Of a stretch of 64,000 bases of DNA, positions 40,001 to 47,755 are shown piece after piece. A program made the translations under genes and the position numbers. Under the pieces are notes generated by a model, which was given only the letters and a program-made list of their open reading frames with translations, was not told where the DNA came from and made no database searches. The first letter of the stretch is position 1; each line of letters starts with the position of its first letter. Source of the stretch: Zavarzinia compransoris (GTDB lineage: Bacteria; Pseudomonadota; Alphaproteobacteria; Zavarziniales; Zavarziniaceae); NCBI RefSeq assembly GCF_003173055.1, contig NZ_QGLF01000001.1, forward strand, positions 937,085 to 1,001,084, written 5' to 3'.

Positions 40001-41369
40001 TCGGGAATACAACCATGGTGGATCGGTGCGCGGCGCCGCCTTCTCCCCTGATGGCCGGCATATAGTCTCTGTCGGCGACAACAGAATAGCGCGGCTGTGG
40101 GATGCGGAGAGCGACGATCTCGTATTCGAATATGCAGGACACGAAAACAGCATATGGTCGGTTCACTTCGCTCGCGACGGCAAATCATTCGTTACCGCCA
40201 GCGCGGACGGGCAGTCCCGGCGCTGGCGGTCGGATTTCTTTCAGGGGGAGATGGTAAGAAAACTGTCCGGTCACCTGGCACGCGTCCGCTCCGTCGCATT
40301 TTCTCCGGACGGCCGATATGTAGCCACCGCCTCTTTCGAGGGTGAGAAGGTAGCCACCGCCTCTTTGAAGGGAGAGGATAAAGAAGGCTCGAACACGCGT
40401 GTATGGGACGCCGACAGCGGCGATCTATTGGCCGAGATTGCCACGGGCATAACCCAGTCCATTACGTTCTCACCCGACGGGCGATTGCTCGCGACCGCAC
40501 TTGTCAACGATAACGAAGTCCGTCTCTGGAATTGGCGGAACTGCGGAAATCGCGAAAGCGACGATTGCCAGAATGGAGAGCCATTCATTCACCGCGCAAA
40601 GGTGATGGATGTCGAGTTTTCGCGCGACGGCAGCAAAATCATCACCGCCTCGCGCGACAACTCCGCCCAGATCTGGGACATCGATCAGCGGCAAGCGCCG
40701 ATCACAGCCTTTTCCCACATTGCCGGGGCCGCCTCGGCGGCATTCTCTCCCGATGGAACACGAGCGGTATCCGTATCCTATGAAGACGGATATGTTTGGA
40801 ATACGTCCGGCGGCGAAGAGGTCTGCCCGCTGATCGGACACAAGGCGGCATTGCGTGACGTGAATTTCTCGCACGACGGTACCCGTGTCATTACGGCCTC
40901 TGAAGATCGCAGCATACGCATTTGGGATGCGCGCAACTGCCAGCAGATCGGCGATGCGATCACCTCGCCGGGCGACTCGATTTGGGGCGCGCAATTTTCT
41001 CCGGACGACAAACTCATCGTCGTCGCGTCGGAGGCGTTCAAACAGGCGCGTATCTATGACGCGGATACACATGACCTTGTATATGCCTTGATCGGTCACG
41101 GCAGCGAGGTGTTCGCGGCGACCTTCTCGCCCGATGGCAGATATGTGGCGACGGCCTCGGGCGACAGGACGGCGAATATCTGGCCATTGCCATCCATGCA
41201 ATTGCTGAGCCTGCAGGGCATCGTGGACACGATCTGCTCGCAAAGCCTGGCGGCGGGTCTGTCGTTGCTGACGGATGATGAAATGCGATCGGCTCCGGTG
41301 CTTGCCGATCCTGACGATCGGGATCCCTGTCACCCCTTGTCGCCGTGGAAACGACTGGGCAATTTCTGA
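37044..41369 (+). CDS. TIR - STAND NTPase - transmembrane - WD40 repeat protein
   Basis: A 1441-residue multidomain protein. Residues 1-135 are a TIR domain (SVIFISHSSEDN, FLDLDPERGISAGQRW, SPNWLSSSWCVTEF, with probable catalytic E78), expected to cleave NAD or make a cyclic ADP-ribose signal. A STAND ATPase follows: YRGLHALDVQDAAIFFGRE, Walker A GASGAGKSS (198-206), Walker B VIPIDQAEELF (297-307), sensor STVRTD. One membrane span lies near 640-662 (FALLMAMLAVLMLGIFGVL). From about 735 to the end come some 15 WD40-like blades (ILTASYDRTVALWD, LATGTGDGKVWVWD, VITASEDRSIRIWD), enough for two propellers. Sensor propeller plus STAND switch plus TIR effector is a known immune-type design; the trigger is unknown. 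Start is GTG at 37044. AT-rich stretches near 37240-37400 suggest foreign origin. Confidence 0.88.
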   Translation: MSVIFISHSSEDNARAVYMRDWLRANGWDQIFLDLDPERGISAGQRWHDELTRAGASCTAVILLISPNWLSSSWCVTEFRVADFLGKNIFPVIITPYQENKITESFNKYQIADISTPEMEAKGLETLKIGMKRAGVHPESFNWPPQNEPLRPVYRGLHALDVQDAAIFFGREAEIALGLDELRKMRNTPAKRMLSILGASGAGKSSFLRAGLVARLARDETNFLVAPVVRPERAAVSGAYGLAASISRLAGRKTTLAGGGRELADIISAVRNRAAERIHAFAAAGNETYNQKRLTVVIPIDQAEELFTGDNKEQAAFCEMLEAAVLEDQDILVLSTVRTDSYEAVQNGLMRDSQTAFTLPRIAPGMLHVVVEGPARLAKPPLKVEPALIQRLLEEFDAADALPLVAFTLERLLRLHGSGGVLTLADYEYLGGLQGSMEAAIEEALAKARAIPELPKSRIELEALLRRAFIPWLAGINPETRSPRRRVAVFASLPDETKPLVRLLVDQRLLYSDNRGRNPLEGTVEPAHEALLRQWFLLQRWLDEEQTALAALESVRRATQDWLDNGAAEAGVEWLQHRGLRLLAAEEVMTRPDFSAVAGAQAARYVAICRQAENEETAREASRLEEIRQQIEHNRRLQRRGFALLMAMLAVLMLGIFGVLSTTQGLNQRRSDTLAALARNALNDGHADRAARYALASINGHDSPIIGFDASAAEDILRLQQMTSGALAALHHRDQVRSTYLTSDSSMILTASYDRTVALWDARTGVMMRQFEGHTDKVEQAVFSHDEKLVASVSFDGTARIWRTDGDGTALHVLDHNEGRPRPLQIFQATFSPDGALLATGTGDGKVWVWDVANGKLVFRYENHSRRISQLSFRRDGASIISASDDGEVHIWEPRSGAMLMPIPRPQEANRGNTVFAVSDDEEILAVGYQNGYISLLNLKTGTFANFLKLPDEYMRQLIFAPNGRRLLVASGKAVRMLDAETRRIIREYNHGGSVRGAAFSPDGRHIVSVGDNRIARLWDAESDDLVFEYAGHENSIWSVHFARDGKSFVTASADGQSRRWRSDFFQGEMVRKLSGHLARVRSVAFSPDGRYVATASFEGEKVATASLKGEDKEGSNTRVWDADSGDLLAEIATGITQSITFSPDGRLLATALVNDNEVRLWNWRNCGNRESDDCQNGEPFIHRAKVMDVEFSRDGSKIITASRDNSAQIWDIDQRQAPITAFSHIAGAASAAFSPDGTRAVSVSYEDGYVWNTSGGEEVCPLIGHKAALRDVNFSHDGTRVITASEDRSIRIWDARNCQQIGDAITSPGDSIWGAQFSPDDKLIVVASEAFKQARIYDADTHDLVYALIGHGSEVFAATFSPDGRYVATASGDRTANIWPLPSMQLLSLQGIVDTICSQSLAAGLSLLTDDEMRSAPVLADPDDRDPCHPLSPWKRLGNF

Positions 41370-41390
41370 CAGGGCCAGGGCGCCTCTCCG

Positions 41391-42350
41391 TCACTGGCCG
41401 GGGCCGATCAGCAAGCCTGATCGGGCCAGGAATCGGAACCAAAGACTGACGTGGGCTCGTAACGGCTGTGCGACGCGTGTCCCATATGCGCGGTCGAATG
41501 CGTCCATGGCCTGTGCGGCGCCGGACAGGTCGAAGCCGGCATTCCGCCGTGGAAATTGCAGGAAGATAATGTCATGCGTCTCCCACATCGCCGTCGCTCG
41601 TATTGAGCGCAGCACATCGTCACGGCTGAAATCCCCCTCGGCGACGAGAAAGAGTTCCGGCTGACCGCCGCGCGAAAGCTCCCGCGCGAGACCCAGCACT
41701 TGCGGTGCGCCGAGGCGGCCCGCCAGTCCGGTCCCCATTTCCTCCTCAAGTTCCCGCATGAGCCGCCATTCTGCCATGCAGCTCGACGCGGAGGGGATAT
41801 CGCCGATGTCCAGTCCCCCCGATGCCGTTGAGCAAATCATGCCCGGACGGACAGCTATCGATTGTGAGCGGATCTGAAGCGGGACTTCCCCCAAGGTGTT
41901 CACGGCCAGAATGCTGACACCCATCGGATTGGCGAATTCACTCTCCCGCAGAGGGGCGAGCCGGCCCTTCTCACGCTCCCTGAGCGATGGCCCCGCCGGC
42001 CAATCCATGACCAGATTCGTACGAGCGTAATCCTCATAGCGGACCGGCTGGAGTATCAACGTACCATCGTCGGCGATATCGGACAGCCGCACATTTGTTG
42101 CCAGCGGCTCCGGAACGGCGCCGCTGGCCCCCAGCCACTGGACATAGGCTTCTGCAGTCGCCCGACAAATTTCTTCCGAGGGAAGCCACGCCTGCCTGTC
42201 GAGTCGGGCCCTGGCCTGTCCAACTTCGTCACCAAAACACAGCACATAGGGCAGACGCTGCTCGGAGGTGACGAAAGGGTATGGCAAACAAATTTCATCG
42301 CGATAAATACGCAAAAGATATTCTGAGTCTTCAATGAAGAATTTCGGCAT
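41391..42350 (-). CDS. Nudix-like hydrolase, partner of the TIR-STAND gene
   Basis: A 319-residue soluble protein. Residues about 178-206 read SGGLDIGD...RLMRELEEEMGTGL, where RELEEEMG fits the REUxEExG core of the Nudix box. The usual GE is GD, and about six extra residues precede the core, so this is a divergent member. The first 140 residues are unassigned. Nudix enzymes hydrolyse nucleoside diphosphates such as ADP-ribose or NAD, which is suggestive beside a TIR NADase. The ATG at 42350 has AGGAGGG 8 bases upstream; a TTG seven codons earlier is less likely. It converges on the TIR-STAND gene with a 21-bp gap, and both lie inside the direct repeats. Confidence 0.6.
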   Translation of the reverse strand: MPKFFIEDSEYLLRIYRDEICLPYPFVTSEQRLPYVLCFGDEVGQARARLDRQAWLPSEEICRATAEAYVQWLGASGAVPEPLATNVRLSDIADDGTLILQPVRYEDYARTNLVMDWPAGPSLREREKGRLAPLRESEFANPMGVSILAVNTLGEVPLQIRSQSIAVRPGMICSTASGGLDIGDIPSASSCMAEWRLMRELEEEMGTGLAGRLGAPQVLGLARELSRGGQPELFLVAEGDFSRDDVLRSIRATAMWETHDIIFLQFPRRNAGFDLSGAAQAMDAFDRAYGTRVAQPLRAHVSLWFRFLARSGLLIGPGQ

Positions 42351-42509
42351 GAAAAATCCCTCCTGCGTCAATGTCCTCCAAAAGAAGCCAGGATACCGGG
42401 CAAGAGTTTAAGGGTTGGCATGGGCGAAACAGCCCTATGACCGGAACGAAGTTCCCTTTTTTCGACGCCAAGGGTAAGCCCTTGCCGGTGAAGTGACCAA
42501 AGCCGCCAT

Positions 42510-42536
42510 GGCCGTTCGCGTCAGGCCGCTGTCTTC
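42510..42536. repeat. Right 27-bp direct repeat of the TIR island
   Basis: This is the second copy of the 27-mer at 36684-36710 (26 of 27 identical). It spans the stop codon and last four codons (KTAA) of the aminotransferase gene, so this copy is probably the original chromosomal site and the left one the duplicate. The spacing between copies is 5.8 kb. Confidence 0.8.
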
Positions 42537-43690
42537 AGTCCTTGGGCCAGGCGGGCGATGGCGGCGTCGAGGATCTCGTCGCGCTTGCAGAAGCAGAAGC
42601 GGATCAGGTGGCGCGGTGCCGCCTCGCCACCGTAGAAGGCGCTGACCGGGACCGCCGCGACGCCGACATGGCGGGTCAGCCACTGGCAATAGTCGTCGTC
42701 CGGCAGGGCGGGGCCGGTGCCGCGGATGTCGGCGGTGACGAAATAGCTGCCGGCGACCGGCAAGGTCGCATAGCCGACCGCGCGGAGGCCCGCCGTCAGC
42801 CGGTCGCGCTTCGCTTCCAGCGCGGCGGCGAGGCCGGCGAAATAGTCGCCCCCCTTGCGCAGGCCGAGGGCGACCCCGGCCTGGAGATTGGGCGGCGTGG
42901 TGAAGGTGAGGAATTGGTGCACCTTGGCGATCACGCCGATCATCGCCGCCGGGCCCGACAGATAGCCGACCTTCCAGCCGGTCAGGGAAAAGGTCTTGCC
43001 GGCGGAGCCGATCCGAACCGTGCGCTCGCGCATGCCCGGCAGGGTGGCGATCGGGACATGGGCATGGCCGGAAAAGACCAGGTGCTCGTAAACCTCGTCG
43101 CAGAGGACATAGGCGTCGTGCGCCCGGGCCAGATCGGCGATCGCCGTCAGTTCGGCCGGCGAGAACACCTTGCCGGTCGGGTTCATCGGCGTATTGAACA
43201 GCACGAGGCGGGTGCGGGCATTGAAGGCGGCGGCAAGGCCGTCCAGCGGGATCGACCAGTCGGGCGGCTGCAGGCGGACGAGGCGCGGCACCGCTCCCGC
43301 CTGCCGGATGATCGGCAGGTAGGAATCGTAAAGCGGCTCGAACAGCACGACCTCGTCGCCCGGCGACAGCAGGGCGATCAGCGCCGCCCCCAGCGCCTCG
43401 GTCGCGCCCGAGGTGACCAGCACTTCCCGCGACCAGTCGTAGTCGAGGCCGTAGAAACGGCGGTCGTGGTCGGCGACCGCCTGGCGCAGCGCCGGCAGGC
43501 CCATCATGGGCGGATATTGGTTCGGCCCCTCGATCAGGACCCGGGCCGCCTCCTCCCGGACGTCCAGGGGACCATCCTCGTCCGGGAAGCCCTGGCCGAG
43601 GTTGATCGCCTGATGCTCGACCGCCAGGGCCGACATGACGGTGAAGATGGTGGTGCCGAGACCGGCGAAGAGAGGATTGAGCGCCTGCAT
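42521..43690 (-). CDS. PLP-dependent aminotransferase, class I/II
   Basis: A 389-residue fold-type I aminotransferase starting MQALNPLFAGLGTTIFTVMS. Features: INLGQGFPDEDGP, YPPMMGLPALRQAVADH, VTSGATEALGAALIAL, LFNTPMNPTGKVFSPAEL, CDEVYEHLVFSGH, and the cofactor lysine in RIGSAGKTFSLTGWKVGY, then the carboxylate-binding arginine in HLIRFCFCK. The GQGFPD opening and sequence pattern fit the YbdL/kynurenine aminotransferase-like branch acting on methionine or aromatic amino acids. Substrate is not certain. Its 3' end forms the right-hand repeat of the TIR island and appears undamaged. Confidence 0.88.
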   Translation of the reverse strand: MQALNPLFAGLGTTIFTVMSALAVEHQAINLGQGFPDEDGPLDVREEAARVLIEGPNQYPPMMGLPALRQAVADHDRRFYGLDYDWSREVLVTSGATEALGAALIALLSPGDEVVLFEPLYDSYLPIIRQAGAVPRLVRLQPPDWSIPLDGLAAAFNARTRLVLFNTPMNPTGKVFSPAELTAIADLARAHDAYVLCDEVYEHLVFSGHAHVPIATLPGMRERTVRIGSAGKTFSLTGWKVGYLSGPAAMIGVIAKVHQFLTFTTPPNLQAGVALGLRKGGDYFAGLAAALEAKRDRLTAGLRAVGYATLPVAGSYFVTADIRGTGPALPDDDYCQWLTRHVGVAAVPVSAFYGGEAAPRHLIRFCFCKRDEILDAAIARLAQGLKTAA

Positions 43691-43799
43691 GCCCGGATCA
43701 TAGGCATGCGCCCGCCGGCTTCACCAGCAGCCAAACGACAGGCCCGGGGCGTAGAACGCCGCAGATGCACAAATTATGATCAATTTGCATAAAAAATAG

Positions 43800-44312
<513 letters not shown>

Positions 44313-44364
44313 TCGCCGCATTTGCATTTCCCATCAGTCCAACAACCAACCGGGACCTGAGACC

Positions 44365-45774
44365 ATGTCAGACGCCAAGACCGTCCTTCAGCTGATCAAA
44401 GACAAGGGGATCAAGTACGTTTCCCTGCGTTTCACCGATTTCAAGGGCAAGTGGCAGCATCTGTCGATCGACGAGAGCTGCGTCGACGAGGATCTCTTCA
44501 CCGACGGCACCATGTTCGACGGTTCCTCGATCGCCGGCTGGAAGCCGATCAATGATTCCGACATGATCCTGATGCCGGACCCGGCCACCGCCGTGATCGA
44601 TCCCTTCGTGGCGCAGCCGACCCTGGTCGTCTTCTGCGACATCATCGAGCCCGCCACCGGCGAAGGCTACTCGCGCGATCCGCGCTCGGTCGCGAAGCGC
44701 GCCGAAGCCTATGTCTCCTACACCGGCCTCGGCGACACCGTGTACATCGGCCCGGAAGCCGAGTTCTTCGTGTTCGACGAAGTGAAGTTCAAGGTCGCGA
44801 TGAACAAGGTCTCCTACGAGATCGACGACATCGAAGGCCCCTACAACACCGACAAGTCCTATGAAAGCGGCAACCTCGGCTACCGCCCGCCGGTCAAGGG
44901 CGGCTATTTCCCGGTGCCGCCGGTCGACACCCTGAACGACATGCGCGGCGAGATGCTGTCGGTCATGGGCGAGATGGGCCTGCCGATCGAGAAGCACCAC
45001 CACGAAGTGGCGGCCTCGCAGCACGAACTGGGCATCAAGTTCGCGACGCTGGTCCGCGCCGCCGACTATATCCAGATCTACAAGTACGTCGTCCAGAACG
45101 TCGCCTATCAGTACGGCAAGACCGCGACCTTCATGCCGAAGCCGATCAAGGGCGACAACGGTTCGGGCATGCACGTGCACCAGTCGATCTGGAAGGACGG
45201 CAACACGACTTTCGCCGGTGACAAATACGCCGGCCTGTCGGACACCTGCCTCTACTACATCGGCGGCGTCATCAAGCACGCGAAGGCGATCAATGCCTTC
45301 ACGAACCCGACCACCAACAGCTACAAGCGCCTGATCCCGGGCTTCGAGGCCCCCGTGCTGCTGGCCTATTCGGCCCGCAACCGTTCGGCGTCCTGCCGTA
45401 TCCCCTACGGCAACAGCCCGAAGGCGAAGCGCGTCGAAGTCCGCTTCCCCGACCCGCTGGCGAACCCCTATCTGGCGTTCTCGGCCATGCTGATGGCCGG
45501 CATCGACGGCATCCTGAACAAGATCCATCCGGGCGAAGCCATGGACAAGGACCTGTACCACCTGCCGCCGGAAGAGCTGAAGCACATCCCGACCGTCTGC
45601 GGCTCGCTCCGCGAAGCGCTCGAGAACCTGGACAAGGACCGCGAGTTCCTGACCAAGGGCGGCGTCTTCACCGACGACCTGATCGACAGCTACATCGAGC
45701 TGAAGTACCAGGACGTCTACAACTACGAACACACGCCGCACCCGGTCGAGTTCGACATGTACTACACCGCCTGA
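44365..45774 (+). CDS. glnA: Glutamine synthetase, type I
   Basis: A 469-residue enzyme that makes glutamine from glutamate, ammonia and ATP as a dodecamer. Features: [32 protein letters not shown], metal-binding [23 protein letters not shown], the active-site [11 protein letters not shown], and the adenylylation tyrosine in [12 protein letters not shown]. The sequence is complete. Codon use is strongly biased, as expected for a highly expressed gene. It shares the transcript with glnB and ends in a strong terminator. Confidence 0.98.
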   Translation: MSDAKTVLQLIKDKGIKYVSLRFTDFKGKWQHLSIDESCVDEDLFTDGTMFDGSSIAGWKPINDSDMILMPDPATAVIDPFVAQPTLVVFCDIIEPATGEGYSRDPRSVAKRAEAYVSYTGLGDTVYIGPEAEFFVFDEVKFKVAMNKVSYEIDDIEGPYNTDKSYESGNLGYRPPVKGGYFPVPPVDTLNDMRGEMLSVMGEMGLPIEKHHHEVAASQHELGIKFATLVRAADYIQIYKYVVQNVAYQYGKTATFMPKPIKGDNGSGMHVHQSIWKDGNTTFAGDKYAGLSDTCLYYIGGVIKHAKAINAFTNPTTNSYKRLIPGFEAPVLLAYSARNRSASCRIPYGNSPKAKRVEVRFPDPLANPYLAFSAMLMAGIDGILNKIHPGEAMDKDLYHLPPEELKHIPTVCGSLREALENLDKDREFLTKGGVFTDDLIDSYIELKYQDVYNYEHTPHPVEFDMYYTA

Positions 45775-45799
45775 TCCCTCCCGGGTTCGGACGTCACGA

Positions 45800-45834
45800 G
45801 GGGCGGCAGCGATGCCGCCCCTTTTCGTTTTTCG
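45800..45834 (+). terminator. Intrinsic terminator of glnBA
   Basis: GGGGCGGCA-GCGA-TGCCGCCCC (9-bp stem) is followed by TTTTCGTTTTT. It begins 26 bp after the glnA stop. Confidence 0.93.
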
Positions 45835-45924
45835 GCCTTTTCGTTTGCCCTCCCGGCCGATCCGCTCGTCTTCGGCGCGGGAATCGGGGACCATGGCCCG
45901 GCGCGACGGCTTTCGAGGGGTGAC

Positions 45925-47010
45925 ATGACGCACGAGGACGAGACATCCCGGTTCATCCTGGCCGATCGGAACCTCCCCCTCGCCATCATCCTGGTGGTCT
46001 CCGCCCTCGTCATCGGCGGCGTCAATGCGGCCATGATCGGGACTGCTGCCCGGGTCGCAAGCGTCCCCTGGTTCGTGCCCGCGATCATGGCCGCGATCAT
46101 CGCCGCCGCCGTCGCCGCCGGCCTTCGCGGCATCCATCTCGCCCTTCGCCGGGAGACCGCCGATCTCGTCCCCGGCGGTATCCGGCACGACCGGCGGGGC
46201 CTGTCCGGGACGCACAGCCGCCTGGTCCCCTTCTCCGACTACGCGGGCGTCGCCGAGGCGCAGCGCAGTCACCGGACCAGCAAGCGGCAGTCGCGCACCC
46301 TCTACAGCGTCCGCCTCGTGCCGAAGGCGGGACACGATCTCGCCCCCGCCTTCGACCTCTATCAGACCCGGAACGAAAAGCGGCTCCGCCCCGCCCTCGA
46401 AGCCTGGTCGCGACGCCTGTCCCTGCCGGTGCTGACGGTCGAGGAAGACGGCCGGATCGAACAGCGCGCGGCGGCCGACCTCGACCGCAACGTGACGGAA
46501 CGCCTGCGCCAGCGGACGCTGGGTGTCGATGCCGTCGCCCTCGCCACCGGCGAGGCCCCCGGCCTCCTCCGCCTCGAAACCGGCGGCGGCCGGCTGACGG
46601 CGCTGCGCCTTACCCCGGTATACCCCTGGCGGGAAATCGCCAAGATCGCCGCCATCTTCATCGGCTTCGCCCTCATGCCCCTGGCGGCTGGCAGCTATTT
46701 CGGGGTGATCGTCGCCCTGCCCTTCCTCGCCCTCGTCGGCTATGTCGTCCATGCCGACCGCGCCAGCCGCAAGGGACTGGAAGTCACCGCCGACGCCGTC
46801 ATCCTCTTCAAGACCGACAGGGCCGGCGGCAACCGGGTGGAAACCGGGCGGATCGCCACCGCCGCGGTCGAGGAAATCAGCATCGCCAACAGCACGCTCT
46901 ACTTCCGGGGCGACGCGGCGAAGCTCGATTTCGGCGGCTACCTGCCGATCGAGACCCGGCGATGGCTGAGGGCACGGATCCTGGCCTTTCTTCGCGACGG
47001 CAGGGGCTGA
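45925..47010 (+). CDS. Hypothetical membrane protein with two paired spans
   Basis: A 361-residue protein not recognised as a known family. Spans are predicted near 18-38 (LAIILVVSALVIGGVNAAMIG), 48-67 (VPWFVPAIMAAIIAAAVAAG), 234-252 and 254-274 (IAAIFIGFALMPLAAGSYFGVIVALPFLALVGYVV). The soluble parts at about 75-220 and 280-355 are beta-rich and could be PH-like; the second ends with TRRWLRARILAFLRD. A ribosome site GAGGGGTGAC precedes the ATG. It stands alone between the glnA terminator and the convergent thioesterase gene. The cluster of Cys-free charged residues gives no hint of catalysis. Confidence 0.7.
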   Translation: MTHEDETSRFILADRNLPLAIILVVSALVIGGVNAAMIGTAARVASVPWFVPAIMAAIIAAAVAAGLRGIHLALRRETADLVPGGIRHDRRGLSGTHSRLVPFSDYAGVAEAQRSHRTSKRQSRTLYSVRLVPKAGHDLAPAFDLYQTRNEKRLRPALEAWSRRLSLPVLTVEEDGRIEQRAAADLDRNVTERLRQRTLGVDAVALATGEAPGLLRLETGGGRLTALRLTPVYPWREIAKIAAIFIGFALMPLAAGSYFGVIVALPFLALVGYVVHADRASRKGLEVTADAVILFKTDRAGGNRVETGRIATAAVEEISIANSTLYFRGDAAKLDFGGYLPIETRRWLRARILAFLRDGRG

Positions 47011-47144
47011 TTTTCTTCGACCGCAGCGCAGGAACCCGGCTCGGGCGCCGTTGAACCACGCGAGGGGCAACCCTGTCGGCGCGCCTTGCCCCCCCAAGGC
47101 AAACCGTCGCCCGCCGGCTTCCCCCAGCCGGCGGGCCACTCGCC

Positions 47145-47573
47145 TCAAGCCTCGGGGACGACCCGGGGCCGGCCCTCCTCATCGATCGCGACCATGACGA
47201 AAGTGCCTTCGGTCACGCGCATGCTCTGGCGGGCGGTCAGGCTGCCGTCGCGGCGGCGCTGGCGTTCGACCCAGGTTTCCAGCCGCACTTTGATCGAAGT
47301 CCGGCCGACGCCAACCACCTCGCCGTAGATCGACAGAAGATCGCCGATATAGACCGGCTTCAGGAAGGTCATGGCGTCGATCGCCACCGTGGCCACCCGC
47401 CCCTGGGCCCGCTTGGCCGCCAGGACGCCGGCGGCGATATCCATGTGGCTGAGAATCCAGCCGCCGAAGATGTCGCCGTTGCCGTTGGCATCCGCCGGCA
47501 TGGGCGCGGTCCGAATCACGACTTCGAGGCCGCGCGCCTCGGGATGCACGGAATCGTCGGTGGCCATGGTCAT
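47145..47573 (-). CDS. Acyl-CoA thioesterase, YciA-like
   Basis: A 142-residue hotdog-fold thioesterase that hydrolyses acyl-CoA to free acid and CoA. The family pattern is clear: VIRTAPMPADANGNGDIFGGWILSHMDIAAGVLAAKRAQGRVATVAIDAMTFLKPVYIGDLLSIYGEVVGVGRTSIKVRLETWVER, with the conserved aspartate in HMDIA. The end, EGTFVMVAIDEEGRPRVVPEA, is also typical. It is transcribed divergently from parE, 182 bp apart, and so shares that promoter region. Substrate chain length cannot be told from sequence. Confidence 0.9.
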   Translation of the reverse strand: MTMATDDSVHPEARGLEVVIRTAPMPADANGNGDIFGGWILSHMDIAAGVLAAKRAQGRVATVAIDAMTFLKPVYIGDLLSIYGEVVGVGRTSIKVRLETWVERQRRRDGSLTARQSMRVTEGTFVMVAIDEEGRPRVVPEA

Positions 47574-47755
47574 TGATACTCCCCTTGCAGACCGGGCTTT
47601 CCGCCCCTGGACCGGGCAAGCCTAGCGCGCGGGCGGCATCCGGGGCCAGGGGCACGGTCCCGGGGCTTTGTTCATGGACAGTTCCCGTTCTGTGGGTTAG
47701 CGCTAGGGGTACCGGCGCCCTATACTGGGCCGCCCCCTCCTGCTGAAGTGTCCCG

